Shown here one piece after another: positions 8,329 to 16,075 of a stretch of 50,743 nucleotides of DNA (position 1 is the first letter of the stretch; each line of letters starts with the position of its first letter). Both the position numbers and the translations under genes were made by a program. Source of the stretch: Clostridium sp. DSM 17811 (GTDB lineage Bacteria; Bacillota; Clostridia; Clostridiales; Clostridiaceae); contig NZ_JAHLDU010000024.1 in NCBI RefSeq assembly GCF_018861905.1, positions 1 to 50,743 on the forward strand, read 5' to 3'. The notes below the pieces were generated by a model. The model did not search any database. It saw nothing but the letters and a program-made list of their open reading frames with translations, and was not told the origin of the DNA.

Positions 8329-9600
8329 ATGAATATGAGAAATGTATCTAGTATAGCAAAGCTAATTATTGCAAGCAATGAGTTTAACTTTAATGATATA
8401 GAAAAAACAGACCATGGTGCAGAACTAATTATTGCAAATAAAGAGTTAGCTTATCAAAGTGAAGAAAAGGCGGAACGAGCAGCAGAACTTGTAATTGCAA
8501 ATAAAGAATTAGCTTATCAAAGCGAGGAAAAAGCAGACAGGGCGGCAGAGCTTGTAATTGCGAATAAGGAATTAGCTTATCAAAGCGAGGAAAAAGCAGA
8601 CAGGGCGGCAGAACTTGTCATTGCAAATAAAGAGCTTACCTATCAAAATGAAGAGAAAGAAAAAAGGGCAGCGGAGTTAATTATTGCAAATAAGGAGCTT
8701 ACCTATCAAAATGAAGAGAAAGAAAAAAGAGCAGCGGAGTTAATTATTGCAAATAAAGAGCTTACCTTTCAAAATGAAGAGAAAGGTAAAAGAGCGGCAG
8801 AGTTAATTATTGCGAATAAAGTACAGGGAGAATTTCTTGTTAATATATCGCATGAACTTAAAACACCGTTAAATGTTATTTTTTCAACAGCTCAGCTATT
8901 TGATATGTATTGTAAGAACGGATCACTGGATGATAAAAAGGACAAAATAATTAAATATATAGAATCAATTAAGCAAAATTCTTATAGACTATCTAAGCTT
9001 ATTAATAACATAGTTGATTTATCAAAAATTGAAGCAGGATTCTTTAAATTGAATTTATCAAATAGTAATATAGTAACAGTTGTAGAAGAAATAGTGATGT
9101 CTGTAACTAGATTGACCGATAGTAAAGGTTTAAAAATCATTTTTGATACGGATGTAGAAGAAAAAATTATTGCTTGTGACACAGAAAAAATAGAGAGAAT
9201 AGTATTAAATCTTATATCAAATGCTATAAAATTCACGGATATAGGTGATGAAATATTTGTAGATATTAAGGATGGAAAGGAATTTGTTGAAATATCAGTT
9301 AAAGATAATGGTATTGGAATTGAAGAGAAGCATTTAGAAATGATATTTGATAGATTTAAGCAAGTAGATAAATCGCTTTCAAGAAATACGGAAGGGACTG
9401 GTGTTGGCTTAAGTTTGGTTAAGGCTATTGTAGAACTCCATGGTGGTAGCATAAAGGCACAAAGCGAATTTGGAAAAGGAAGTAAGTTTACAGTATTGCT
9501 ACCAACTGCAAAGATATCCCATGAAAGTAAGTTATATAATAGCAATGTCAGAAGTGAAAATGAAAATATACTAGTGGAGTTGTCGGATATTTATTCATGA
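8329..9600 (+). CDS. Soluble sensor histidine kinase with tandem 21-residue repeats
   Basis: A 423-residue HisKA/HATPase_c kinase with no membrane segment and no PAS or GAF domain. Residues about 31-165 are roughly six and a half copies of a 21-residue unit, AELIIANKELAYQSEEKAERA (three heptads, so a continuous coiled coil). Catalytic core: H-box NISHELKTPLNVI (His175), N-box NLISNAIKFTD near 295, G1 DNGIGIEEKH, G2 GTGVGLSLVKAIVELHGG. Similar repeats are known ahead of the HisKA domain in other kinases. There is no partner response regulator nearby, so it is an orphan; in clostridia orphan kinases often act on Spo0A, but nothing here shows that. Start ATG at 8329 (or 8335) after GGGGG. It is flanked by terminators on both sides. 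Confidence 0.92.
   Translation: MNMRNVSSIAKLIIASNEFNFNDIEKTDHGAELIIANKELAYQSEEKAERAAELVIANKELAYQSEEKADRAAELVIANKELAYQSEEKADRAAELVIANKELTYQNEEKEKRAAELIIANKELTYQNEEKEKRAAELIIANKELTFQNEEKGKRAAELIIANKVQGEFLVNISHELKTPLNVIFSTAQLFDMYCKNGSLDDKKDKIIKYIESIKQNSYRLSKLINNIVDLSKIEAGFFKLNLSNSNIVTVVEEIVMSVTRLTDSKGLKIIFDTDVEEKIIACDTEKIERIVLNLISNAIKFTDIGDEIFVDIKDGKEFVEISVKDNGIGIEEKHLEMIFDRFKQVDKSLSRNTEGTGVGLSLVKAIVELHGGSIKAQSEFGKGSKFTVLLPTAKISHESKLYNSNVRSENENILVELSDIYS
8419..8820 (+). repeat. 63-bp coding tandem repeat array
   Basis: Six and a half units of 63 bp encode the 21-residue coiled-coil repeat of the kinase. Units 3 and 4 are nearly identical in DNA, as are units 5 and 6, which suggests recent unit duplication. 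Because 63 is a multiple of three, gain or loss of units keeps the frame and changes the coiled-coil length by three heptads at a time. Confidence 0.92.
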
Positions 9601-9643
9601 TTTTATTTGCAAAACATTAATAGAAAATATGTCTAGCTAAAGT

Positions 9644-9670
9644 AACTCTGAGAATAACTCGGAGTTTTTT
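9644..9670 (+). terminator. Terminator after the repeat-containing kinase
   Basis: Stem AACTCTGAG / CTCGGAGTT (one G-U) with an AATAA loop and a run of T's. Confidence 0.85.
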
Positions 9671-9701
9671 ATGTTATTATGTACTAGGTAGAGGTGAGAT
9701 T

Positions 9702-10811
9702 ATGGAAAGTTGGATATTGATAAACAAATTAATAATACTAATTTGTGTGAGTAGTTTATTTGTAAAAGGAAGCTTTAATTATCTTTTTAGTAACTATATA
9801 GTGGTTATATCCTTACTAATTTATGTGATTATTAATGTATGCAAGGCTCTAGCTTCAAGTAGAGGACATAAACTTGTTTTTTTATGTATATCTGTTTTTG
9901 TACTTTTACTTTGTAGTTATCTTGTTACCCCTATATTTTTCATATTCTTACCAATAAACTTTTATGAAATATTTATAGGTGAAATAAAATTTGTATATAT
10001 TTTGAGTGGTTTAATAATGTCTGTTTTTATTATTAATGATAAGATTATGATATACGAATATCTCGGACCATCTTTAATTAGTCTAGTAGCATACTATTTC
10101 ATTTTAGAAAGTGAAAGAACAATAGAAAAACTTACTAAATGTAATGATTCTCTTAAAGAGAAAAACTATGAGTTGCGAGCAAAGTTAAATGATCAAATAG
10201 AATACAAAAAACAAATTATATATACATCGCAATTGCAAGAAAGAAATAATATTGCTCAAGAAATACATGACAAATTAGGTCATAGCATTTCAGGTAGTTT
10301 AATGCAACTAGAGGCGGCTAAACTTCTGGTGGACAAGGATAGTAATAAAAGCAAACTTATCATTCAAAATACAATAAATGTACTTAGAGAGGGTATGGAG
10401 AGAATAAGATTTACGCTTAAGAATATTAAACCAGAAGTTGAACAATTAGGTATAAATAAGGTTAAGTTACTTGTAGATGAGTTTAAAAATAAAGGAAAAA
10501 TCAATGCAAAACTGTATTATAGTAATGAGTTAGATAAGATAACATATATTGAGTGGAAAGTCATCTGTGACAACATGCAAGAGGTTTTTACCAATATAAT
10601 TAAATATTCACAAGCGAGCAATGTTAAGGTAAATGTGGAAGTTCTTAATACTTTAATAAAAGTAGAAATAAAGGATGATGGAATAGGATGTTTTAGAATA
10701 GAGAAAGGACTTGGGTTATCTGGGATAGAAGAAAGAACTATGAATCTAAATGGGAAAGTTATTTTTGATGGTTATAGTGGGTTTTCAGTAATTATGCTGT
10801 TCCCTATATAA
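9702..10811 (+). CDS. NarL-family membrane sensor histidine kinase (DesK/YvfT type)
   Basis: A 369-residue kinase. The first about 135 residues form several hydrophobic membrane helices with very short loops, so the signal is probably read in or at the membrane. A coiled-coil linker leads to a HisKA_3 dimerisation domain with EIHDKLGHSISG (His189) and a small HATPase_c domain with KDDGIGC and GLGLSGIEER. It should phosphorylate the response regulator that begins about 30 nt downstream. The order kinase, regulator, ABC-2 exporter resembles B. subtilis yvfTU-yvfRS and similar pairs that control export pumps. RBS GAGGTGA precedes the ATG. Confidence 0.92.
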   Translation: MESWILINKLIILICVSSLFVKGSFNYLFSNYIVVISLLIYVIINVCKALASSRGHKLVFLCISVFVLLLCSYLVTPIFFIFLPINFYEIFIGEIKFVYILSGLIMSVFIINDKIMIYEYLGPSLISLVAYYFILESERTIEKLTKCNDSLKEKNYELRAKLNDQIEYKKQIIYTSQLQERNNIAQEIHDKLGHSISGSLMQLEAAKLLVDKDSNKSKLIIQNTINVLREGMERIRFTLKNIKPEVEQLGINKVKLLVDEFKNKGKINAKLYYSNELDKITYIEWKVICDNMQEVFTNIIKYSQASNVKVNVEVLNTLIKVEIKDDGIGCFRIEKGLGLSGIEERTMNLNGKVIFDGYSGFSVIMLFPI

Positions 10812-10842
10812 AGAACAATGGGTGTGGAAGGATGGTGTTAAA

Positions 10843-11493
10843 TTGCCAATTAAGATTTTAATTGCTGATGATGATTCATTGATAAGGGAAGGTCTCAAAA
10901 TAATAATTGGGTTAGACGAAGAATTTATTGTAATGGGATGCGTGGAAAATGGACTAGAGGCAGTGGAATATTGTTTAAACAATCAAGTAGATGTTGCACT
11001 TTTGGATATAAGAATGCCAATACTCAATGGTGTAGAGGCCATAAAGGAAATTTCTTTAAAGACGAAAACTAAATGCCTTATTCTTACTACTTTTGATGAA
11101 GATGAATATATAAATGCAGCAATTCGCTATGGTGCCAAGGGATATATTCTTAAAAATAATTCTCCAGATAAAATTAAAGCTGCAATAAAGGTAGTAAACA
11201 GTGGTAATATGGTTATGCAGGAAGGTATAATAGATAAAGTGTTAAAAGGAAGAGATAGTGATAATAGTGATAATAGTGATAATAGTAGTAAGTTAGATAA
11301 GGATTTATTTACTAAAAGAGAGATGGAGATAATGCAGGCAATTGCTGATGGATTATCAAATAGAAAGATATCAGCAAGATTATTTATTTCAGAGGGTACT
11401 GTGAAAAACTACATTACATCAATTTTAAATAAAACTAGCCTTGAACATAGAACACAGATTGCTATTTATTATTTAAAAGGTGGGAATAATTAG
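10843..11493 (+). CDS. NarL/LuxR-type response regulator
   Basis: A 216-residue DNA-binding response regulator: receiver domain with phospho-acceptor Asp55 in ALLDIRMP and the Lys of ILKNN, then a LuxR-type helix-turn-helix (LTKREMEIMQAIADGLSNRKIS...GTVKNYITSIL). I choose TTG at 10843 because AAGGATGG sits at normal distance upstream and the protein then begins MPIKILIADDD; a GTG at 10822 would add seven residues that are not part of the receiver fold. The interdomain linker carries a (SDN)3 repeat encoded by three exact 9-bp units. Likely target: the ABC exporter operon starting at 11611. Confidence 0.92.
   Translation: MPIKILIADDDSLIREGLKIIIGLDEEFIVMGCVENGLEAVEYCLNNQVDVALLDIRMPILNGVEAIKEISLKTKTKCLILTTFDEDEYINAAIRYGAKGYILKNNSPDKIKAAIKVVNSGNMVMQEGIIDKVLKGRDSDNSDNSDNSSKLDKDLFTKREMEIMQAIADGLSNRKISARLFISEGTVKNYITSILNKTSLEHRTQIAIYYLKGGNN
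11257..11283 (+). repeat. Three perfect 9-bp tandem repeats in the regulator linker
   Basis: AGTGATAAT repeated three times, encoding Ser-Asp-Asn units between receiver and helix-turn-helix. In-frame slippage would only change linker length. Confidence 0.9.
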
Positions 11494-11521
11494 AATATGA
11501 CTTTTGTCATATCAAAAAAGT

Positions 11522-11555
11522 GACTTTCTATACTTATAGTGGAAGTCTTTTTTTT
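11522..11555 (+). terminator. Terminator after the response regulator
   Basis: Stem GACTTTC / GGAAGTC (with a G-U) followed by eight T's. It separates the two-component genes from the ABC operon. Confidence 0.8.
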
Positions 11556-11610
11556 ATATAATAAAAGTATAGAGATGATTAAATATAGAGAGTTTTAAGG
11601 GGGTATTATT

Positions 11611-12546
11611 TTGGATATTGTAAAAATAATGGGATTGACTAAAAAGTTTGGAGGTTTTACAGCAGTAGATAATATTGATTTTTCCATAAAAAAAGGGGAA
11701 ATATACGGTCTACTTGGACCTAATGGGGCAGGGAAGAGTACTATTATAAACATGATTTGTGGTTTAATAACAACAACAAAAGGTTCTATTGACATACTTG
11801 GAATAGATAATAAAAAAAATTCAACGAGTGCAAAGATGAATATTGGTGTAGTACCTCAAGACATAGCAGTGTATGAAGATCTAACTTGCTTTGAGAATGT
11901 AAAGTTTTTTGCAAGTCTTTATGGTATTAAAGGAAAACAATTAAATAAAAAAGCAATTGAAGCTTTAGAATTTGTAGGCCTAGAAGACAAAGCTAAGAGT
12001 TTCCCTGCCAGCTTTTCTGGGGGAATGAAAAGAAGATTAAATATAGCATGTGCGATTGCCCATACACCTAAGCTTTTAATAATGGATGAGCCAACGGTAG
12101 GTATAGATCCACAATCAAGGAATCATATACTTGAATCTGTAGTCAAATTAAATAAGCTTGGATGTACAATCATTTATACAACACATTATATGGAGGAAAT
12201 AGAAGCAATTTCTACGATGATAAGCATTATTGATCACGGAAAGGTTATTGTTTCGGGTACGAAAGAAGAACTCAAATCTATTGTTACAGACAAAAATACT
12301 GTCGAGGTTACAGTTATTGATGGCAAGGTAATAAAGGAAGAAGAGCTAAAGGAAATAAAGGGAGTTACAGGTGTTATAGTTAATGAAAACAAAATTAAGA
12401 TTGATAGTTTAAAGGAAATTAATAATTTAGATAAGATAATTTTATATTTCACAGATAATGTTATTCCTATTAGAAATATTGAAAATAAAGTGCCTGATCT
12501 TGAAACTGTATTTTTAACATTGACCGGTAGAAAGTTAAGGGATTAG
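11611..12546 (+). CDS. ABC transporter ATP-binding protein (ABC-2 exporter type)
   Basis: A 311-residue ATPase: Walker A GPNGAGKST (about 37-45), Q-loop VVPQDI, signature FSGGMKRRLNIA, Walker B LLIMDEPTVGID and switch His in YTTHYMEE. The C-terminal 80 residues form the extra domain common in drug and polyketide-antibiotic exporters (DrrA/CcmA-like). TTG start at 11611 behind AGGGGG. First gene of a three-gene operon with two ABC-2 permeases; the pump is probably induced by the adjacent NarL-type two-component system. The exported substrate is unknown. Confidence 0.93.
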   Translation: MDIVKIMGLTKKFGGFTAVDNIDFSIKKGEIYGLLGPNGAGKSTIINMICGLITTTKGSIDILGIDNKKNSTSAKMNIGVVPQDIAVYEDLTCFENVKFFASLYGIKGKQLNKKAIEALEFVGLEDKAKSFPASFSGGMKRRLNIACAIAHTPKLLIMDEPTVGIDPQSRNHILESVVKLNKLGCTIIYTTHYMEEIEAISTMISIIDHGKVIVSGTKEELKSIVTDKNTVEVTVIDGKVIKEEELKEIKGVTGVIVNENKIKIDSLKEINNLDKIILYFTDNVIPIRNIENKVPDLETVFLTLTGRKLRD

Positions 12547-12556
12547 AGGTGATAAA

Positions 12557-13681
12557 ATGAATATTATTTTTATAATTATAAAGGAAATAAAACATAGTTT
12601 TAGAGATAGAAAATCAATGGCAATGATGATACTATTCCCAATAGCATTAATAGCTGTGCTTAGCGCAGCATTTAGCTCAAGTTTTAATAGTTCTATTGAT
12701 ATTGGTACACCTAAAGTTTTATATAGTATTGAGGGAGCAGGTGATACCTCTGATAATTTTAGAAATGGCTTTATTGAAAAAGAAAAAGAGTTTAAAATAA
12801 AATTCATAAAAATGGATGATATAGATTCTGCTAAGAAAAAATTAGTATCTAAAGAGTATGACGCAATTATAGAAATGAAAAGTAATAATAGAATAGAGTT
12901 TTATAAGAGTGGACAAGAAACCCTTAAGGCTGGTGTAGTTGAAAGTATTTTATCCACATACGTACAAGAATTTAATGTGATTATGGATGTTAGTAAAGTA
13001 AATCCAAGTATAATCAATAGTTTGATAAGTGATAAAGGAACGAATTATTCTACAATAACTTCTCTTAATAAAGCAGTTCAGCCATCTTCTTTAGATTATT
13101 ATACAATAGCAGAAATAGCACTGATAATTATGTATTCAGGAATGACTGGACTTTTTGGAATTGCCAGTGAAAAAAATTCAAAAACTAGAGATAGAATTTT
13201 GATAAGTCCAGTTAAAAAATATGAGTTTCTTATAGGAAAAACAATAGGGGGAGTTATAGGTACAATTCTTCAAATTGCTATTGTTATTTTATTTAGCAAA
13301 TATGTTCTTCATTCAAATTGGGGAAACGATATATCTACTGTGTTATTGATTTTTATTTCCCAGATAATAATGGCGATAAGCATAGGTGTAGGACTTGGTT
13401 TTATTTTCAAAAACGAAAATGTGGCAAATGGAGTATTAAATTTCATGATACCCGTAATGGTATTCCTCGGGGGGAGTTATATGAGCGTAGATAGTTTTGG
13501 AAGTAAGACCTTTCAAGCAATAACCTATTTATCACCGGTAAGATGGGTTAATAGATCGATATTTGATGTGATTTATAATAATAATTATAGTAAGGTGCCA
13601 TATGCGATTATTATTAATATAAGCATAGCAGTAGTCTTTCTATTTATTTCTTCCTTGTTATTTAGAAAGGAGAATGTTTAA
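12557..13681 (+). CDS. ABC-2 type permease, first subunit
   Basis: A 374-residue membrane protein with one N-terminal helix (about 20-42), a soluble extracytoplasmic domain to about 175, and five to six C-terminal helices, the ABC2_membrane_3 layout. It begins 10 nt after the ATPase stop with RBS GAGGTGATAAA, and its stop overlaps the start region of the next permease, so the three are translationally linked. Confidence 0.9.
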   Translation: MNIIFIIIKEIKHSFRDRKSMAMMILFPIALIAVLSAAFSSSFNSSIDIGTPKVLYSIEGAGDTSDNFRNGFIEKEKEFKIKFIKMDDIDSAKKKLVSKEYDAIIEMKSNNRIEFYKSGQETLKAGVVESILSTYVQEFNVIMDVSKVNPSIINSLISDKGTNYSTITSLNKAVQPSSLDYYTIAEIALIIMYSGMTGLFGIASEKNSKTRDRILISPVKKYEFLIGKTIGGVIGTILQIAIVILFSKYVLHSNWGNDISTVLLIFISQIIMAISIGVGLGFIFKNENVANGVLNFMIPVMVFLGGSYMSVDSFGSKTFQAITYLSPVRWVNRSIFDVIYNNNYSKVPYAIIINISIAVVFLFISSLLFRKENV

Positions 13682-13682
13682 T

Positions 13683-14828
13683 ATGAGAAATTTATTTTTG
13701 CTGACACTTAATACATTAAAGATTACGTTTAGAAAAAAATCTAGTATTATAGTCTACTTAATTCTTCCAGTTATAATTGTTATTTTTGTTATGTCCGCTT
13801 ATTCATCAATGGATCCAAAGATAAGAGTAGGAATAAATAATAAAGCATTAAAGGGGGTAATATCTAAAGATTTTGTTGCTGATTTAAATCGGCAGGATAA
13901 ATTTAAAATCCAAGAGGTTAATGAAGAGGACATAAATAATTTTGTTGCAGAAGGTAAAGTTGATTGTGTAATTACAATACCTTTTGACTTTGACAAAGAT
14001 ATTTCAAATGGAACAATAGGGAAAATACAAATAACTTCAATTAAAGGCGAAGAGGCTACCTCTTGGGTTCAAAACTACGTTAATTATTATGTGAAAAGTA
14101 TCATAATGCTTGAAAAGGCATCTGGAAGAGATAAGGCAACATTTAATAAACTTTATAAAGGGTTTAAGGTTCAGACCCTTACAGTGCATAAAAATATAGT
14201 TAAGGAAGAATCCAGGGATAAATTAAAGACTGTTCAGAGTATAGGTTTTCTAATAATGTTAATGCTTCAAGGTGCCACTACAACTTCAGGTCTTATTTTG
14301 AAGGAGAAGAAAGAGAAAACCTACTTTAGAATATTTACAACTCCAGTTAGTAGCAGAATATATATTGGGGCAAATATACTTGCTAATATGTGCATAATGG
14401 TAACGCAATCAATTTTAGTAATATTTGCATCAAAGTATATTCTAAAATTAACTACTGGGGTACCTGATTTGCAGCTACTTTGCATACTCGTTTTGTTTGG
14501 ACTTGTTTGCGTAACGTTAGGGATTTTAGTAGTTGCTTTTTCAACCACGACAAAACAAGCAGGGACTATGGGTACATTAATAATAATTCCAACTTGTATG
14601 TTATCCGGATGTTTTTGGCCAATTGATCTGATGCCTAAATATATGCAGCAAATAGCCAACTTTTTACCACAAACATGGGCATTAGATGCCATTAGGCAGT
14701 TACAAAACGGAAAACCGTTTGTAGCTATTACTCCGCTACTTGGAATACTTGTAGCCTTTGCACTAGCATTTTTTCTAATTGCTATGTATAAGATGAAAAA
14801 TAATGAAAATGTTGAAAATTTCATATAA
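13683..14828 (+). CDS. ABC-2 type permease, second subunit
   Basis: A 381-residue paralogue of the preceding permease with the same layout: N-terminal helix, an external domain of about 130 residues, then a C-terminal membrane bundle with a conserved CMLSGCFWP segment and LPQTWALDAIRQL. ATG at 13683 is chosen because AAAGGAGA (13666-13673) is correctly spaced; the ATG at 13674 directly abuts that RBS. The two permeases probably form a heterodimer with the shared ATPase. Confidence 0.9.
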   Translation: MRNLFLLTLNTLKITFRKKSSIIVYLILPVIIVIFVMSAYSSMDPKIRVGINNKALKGVISKDFVADLNRQDKFKIQEVNEEDINNFVAEGKVDCVITIPFDFDKDISNGTIGKIQITSIKGEEATSWVQNYVNYYVKSIIMLEKASGRDKATFNKLYKGFKVQTLTVHKNIVKEESRDKLKTVQSIGFLIMLMLQGATTTSGLILKEKKEKTYFRIFTTPVSSRIYIGANILANMCIMVTQSILVIFASKYILKLTTGVPDLQLLCILVLFGLVCVTLGILVVAFSTTTKQAGTMGTLIIIPTCMLSGCFWPIDLMPKYMQQIANFLPQTWALDAIRQLQNGKPFVAITPLLGILVAFALAFFLIAMYKMKNNENVENFI

Positions 14829-14871
14829 TACGCTATAAAGTAAAATAACAACTACAATCATTTCCAATTTA

Positions 14872-14880
14872 TGGTATAAT
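14872..14880 (+). promoter_or_regulatory. Extended -10 promoter element
   Basis: TGGTATAAT is a perfect extended -10 (TGnTATAAT); no good -35 is visible, as is common for extended -10 promoters. A transcript would start near 14887, ahead of the putative leader peptide and terminator. Confidence 0.6.
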
Positions 14881-14886
14881 GAGTCG

Positions 14887-14980
14887 AGCAAGAAGCTTAG
14901 CAGGGTGAACAAGATGAAAATACTTTGTAAATTAAAGAGAAGTTAATGATGCTCTGGGGTATATCCTTGGAGCTTATTTT
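14887..14980 (+). ncRNA. Putative attenuator leader or small RNA upstream of the EVE gene
   Basis: A 90-100 nt unit between an extended -10 element and a terminator-like hairpin. It contains a mini-ORF (14914-14946, ATG to TAA, peptide MKILCKLKRS) with AGGGTG at good spacing, followed immediately by the hairpin GCTCTGGGG / CCTTGGAGC (14951-14973) and TTATTTT. The layout is that of a leader-peptide attenuator for the gene at 15068, or of a short independent RNA. No Rfam-type family was recognised. Confidence 0.4.
14951..14980 (+). terminator. Terminator-like hairpin in the EVE leader
   Basis: Stem GCTCTGGGG / CCTTGGAGC (G-U pairs allowed) followed by TTATTTT, five bases after the stop of a 10-codon ORF. 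Confidence 0.55.
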
Positions 14981-15067
14981 ACCTACTATACAAATGGCGA
15001 AAAGTGATTTTAATAGTCAATAAAAAAGTAATTATTACACATTAAAAAATAATTAGGAGTTGTTAAT

Positions 15068-15481
15068 ATGAATTATTGGTGGATAAATGCGAACCCTCAT
15101 GATGATAAAAATCCTTGGAGCTGGACAAAAAGCTTAGGAAGTGGCCAGATGGAAGAATGGAATTCAAAAAATGAACAAGGAGGGACTAGAAAATATTTTT
15201 CAAAGGTAAAGGTTGGAGATTTAGTTATTGGATATAATTCAGGAAAACAAAGAGAACTTGTGGCGCTCGGTAAAATAACGGGAGAAATGCATTTAAATAA
15301 AGATGGAATACAGGTAATCGATGTAATAAAAACTAAAGATATTCAGTTTCCTATAAGTATTGAAGAAGTAAGGCAAAATGATATTCTTAAAGATAAGTTT
15401 TCGAATGGTATAAAAGTCCGAGGTACAATTATATCGTTAACTAGAGAACAATATGACGAATTAATAAAAATGATAGTATGA
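15068..15481 (+). CDS. EVE-domain (PUA-like) protein
   Basis: A 137-residue stand-alone EVE-like domain. Hallmarks are the N-terminal YWWINANP strand, the W-rich PWSW segment, KVGDLVIGYNSG and the strand around VALGKITGEM. EVE domains belong to the PUA-like superfamily that reads modified bases in DNA or RNA; fused versions act as specificity modules of McrBC-type restriction enzymes and stand-alone versions are often of unknown function. There is no nuclease or GTPase next to it, so a defence role is only a possibility. RBS TTAGGAG precedes the ATG. A putative attenuator lies upstream. Confidence 0.8.
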   Translation: MNYWWINANPHDDKNPWSWTKSLGSGQMEEWNSKNEQGGTRKYFSKVKVGDLVIGYNSGKQRELVALGKITGEMHLNKDGIQVIDVIKTKDIQFPISIEEVRQNDILKDKFSNGIKVRGTIISLTREQYDELIKMIV

Positions 15482-15522
15482 AAATGATATAAAAAGAATT
15501 AAAGGCACTCAGAAATGGGTGT

Positions 15523-15563
15523 TATTTTTATGTTATAAATTTCTGATTTATAACATAAAAATA
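15523..15563 (+). repeat. Perfect 18-bp inverted repeat before the zinc-ribbon gene
   Basis: TATTTTTATGTTATAAAT and its exact reverse complement are separated by TTCTG. The hairpin lies between the EVE gene and the RBS of the gene at 15580. A weak CACTC/GGGTG stem just upstream may use its T-rich left arm as a terminator tail, so the element might be a composite terminator, an RNA hairpin near the RBS, or an operator. Confidence 0.85.
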
Positions 15564-15579
15564 GTTGAGGTGATTATAT

Positions 15580-15936
15580 ATGTTTAGAACTATAGTATGT
15601 AAAAATTGTGATAATAACAAAGTAACTATTGAAAAAGTTAGACAACAACTATACATAAAATGCTCGAACTGTGGAAGTATAATATTGCAAGCGATGCATT
15701 TAGAATATTGGGATAAGAGCGATATAAGTATATATAAGCTTAGAATTAATAATGGGAATGATAGGTTAATTGAGGCAGAAAAAATTACAAGAAATATTCA
15801 TAATGAGGAGAAGCAAATTTTAGACCAAAAGGAAATAAAGATTAGATTTATGTATATAAAAGAATATGAATACATAAGGCAACTCGAGAAGGACGAATAT
15901 ATGGAAATATGTTATTTAAAAACACAAATAAATTGA
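15580..15936 (+). CDS. Small zinc-ribbon protein of unknown function
   Basis: A 118-residue protein. The N-terminal half holds two CxxC knuckles, VCKNC (Cys7, Cys10) and KCSNC (about Cys28, Cys31), the pattern of a zinc ribbon. The C-terminal half is highly charged and predicted helical, rich in Glu, Lys and Tyr. There is no signal peptide or membrane helix. It begins with GAGGTGATTATAT before the ATG and directly follows an 18-bp inverted repeat. I do not recognise the family; DNA/RNA binding or protein-protein contact is plausible from the ribbon alone. Confidence 0.75.
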   Translation: MFRTIVCKNCDNNKVTIEKVRQQLYIKCSNCGSIILQAMHLEYWDKSDISIYKLRINNGNDRLIEAEKITRNIHNEEKQILDQKEIKIRFMYIKEYEYIRQLEKDEYMEICYLKTQIN

Positions 15937-15937
15937 A

Positions 15938-15980
15938 AAACAAATGGAGAAGTGAATTTGATTCACGTCTCAATTTGTTT
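15938..15980 (+). terminator. Hairpin after the zinc-ribbon gene
   Basis: Imperfect stem of about 18 pairs, AAACAAATGGAGAAGTGAAT with ATTCACGTCTCAATTTGTTT, but only a weak T-rich tail. Likely the gene's terminator. Confidence 0.55.
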
Positions 15981-16008
15981 GCTAATTTAAAATTAAACAT
16001 GTTATAAT
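15978..16008 (+). promoter_or_regulatory. Probable promoter of the sugar-sensing operon
   Basis: TGTTATAAT at 16000-16008 is a perfect extended -10; an imperfect -35-like TTTGCT lies 19 nt upstream. It is the only convincing promoter between the zinc-ribbon hairpin and the YesN-type regulator. Confidence 0.55.
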
Positions 16009-16075
16009 AAATACAATATAGAACAGTTATGTATATTATTATTTAATATGTATAGGTGGTACATTGGGGGAGAAT

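Noticed and set aside
8419-8820. Regular repeat array that could be taken for a CRISPR
   Set aside because: Units are contiguous 63-bp copies without unique spacers and are fully explained as coding repeats of a coiled coil.
8982-9545. 187-residue reverse-strand ORF
   Set aside because: It lies wholly inside the histidine kinase gene, shows no RBS or recognisable domain, and reflects codon bias of the sense gene.
14321-14851. 176-residue reverse-strand ORF
   Set aside because: It is antisense to the second ABC-2 permease; its hydrophobic stretches mirror the sense membrane helices.
15068-15936. Defence island around the EVE gene
   Set aside because: No nuclease, methylase, McrB-type GTPase or toxin is adjacent, so only the domain itself is reported.
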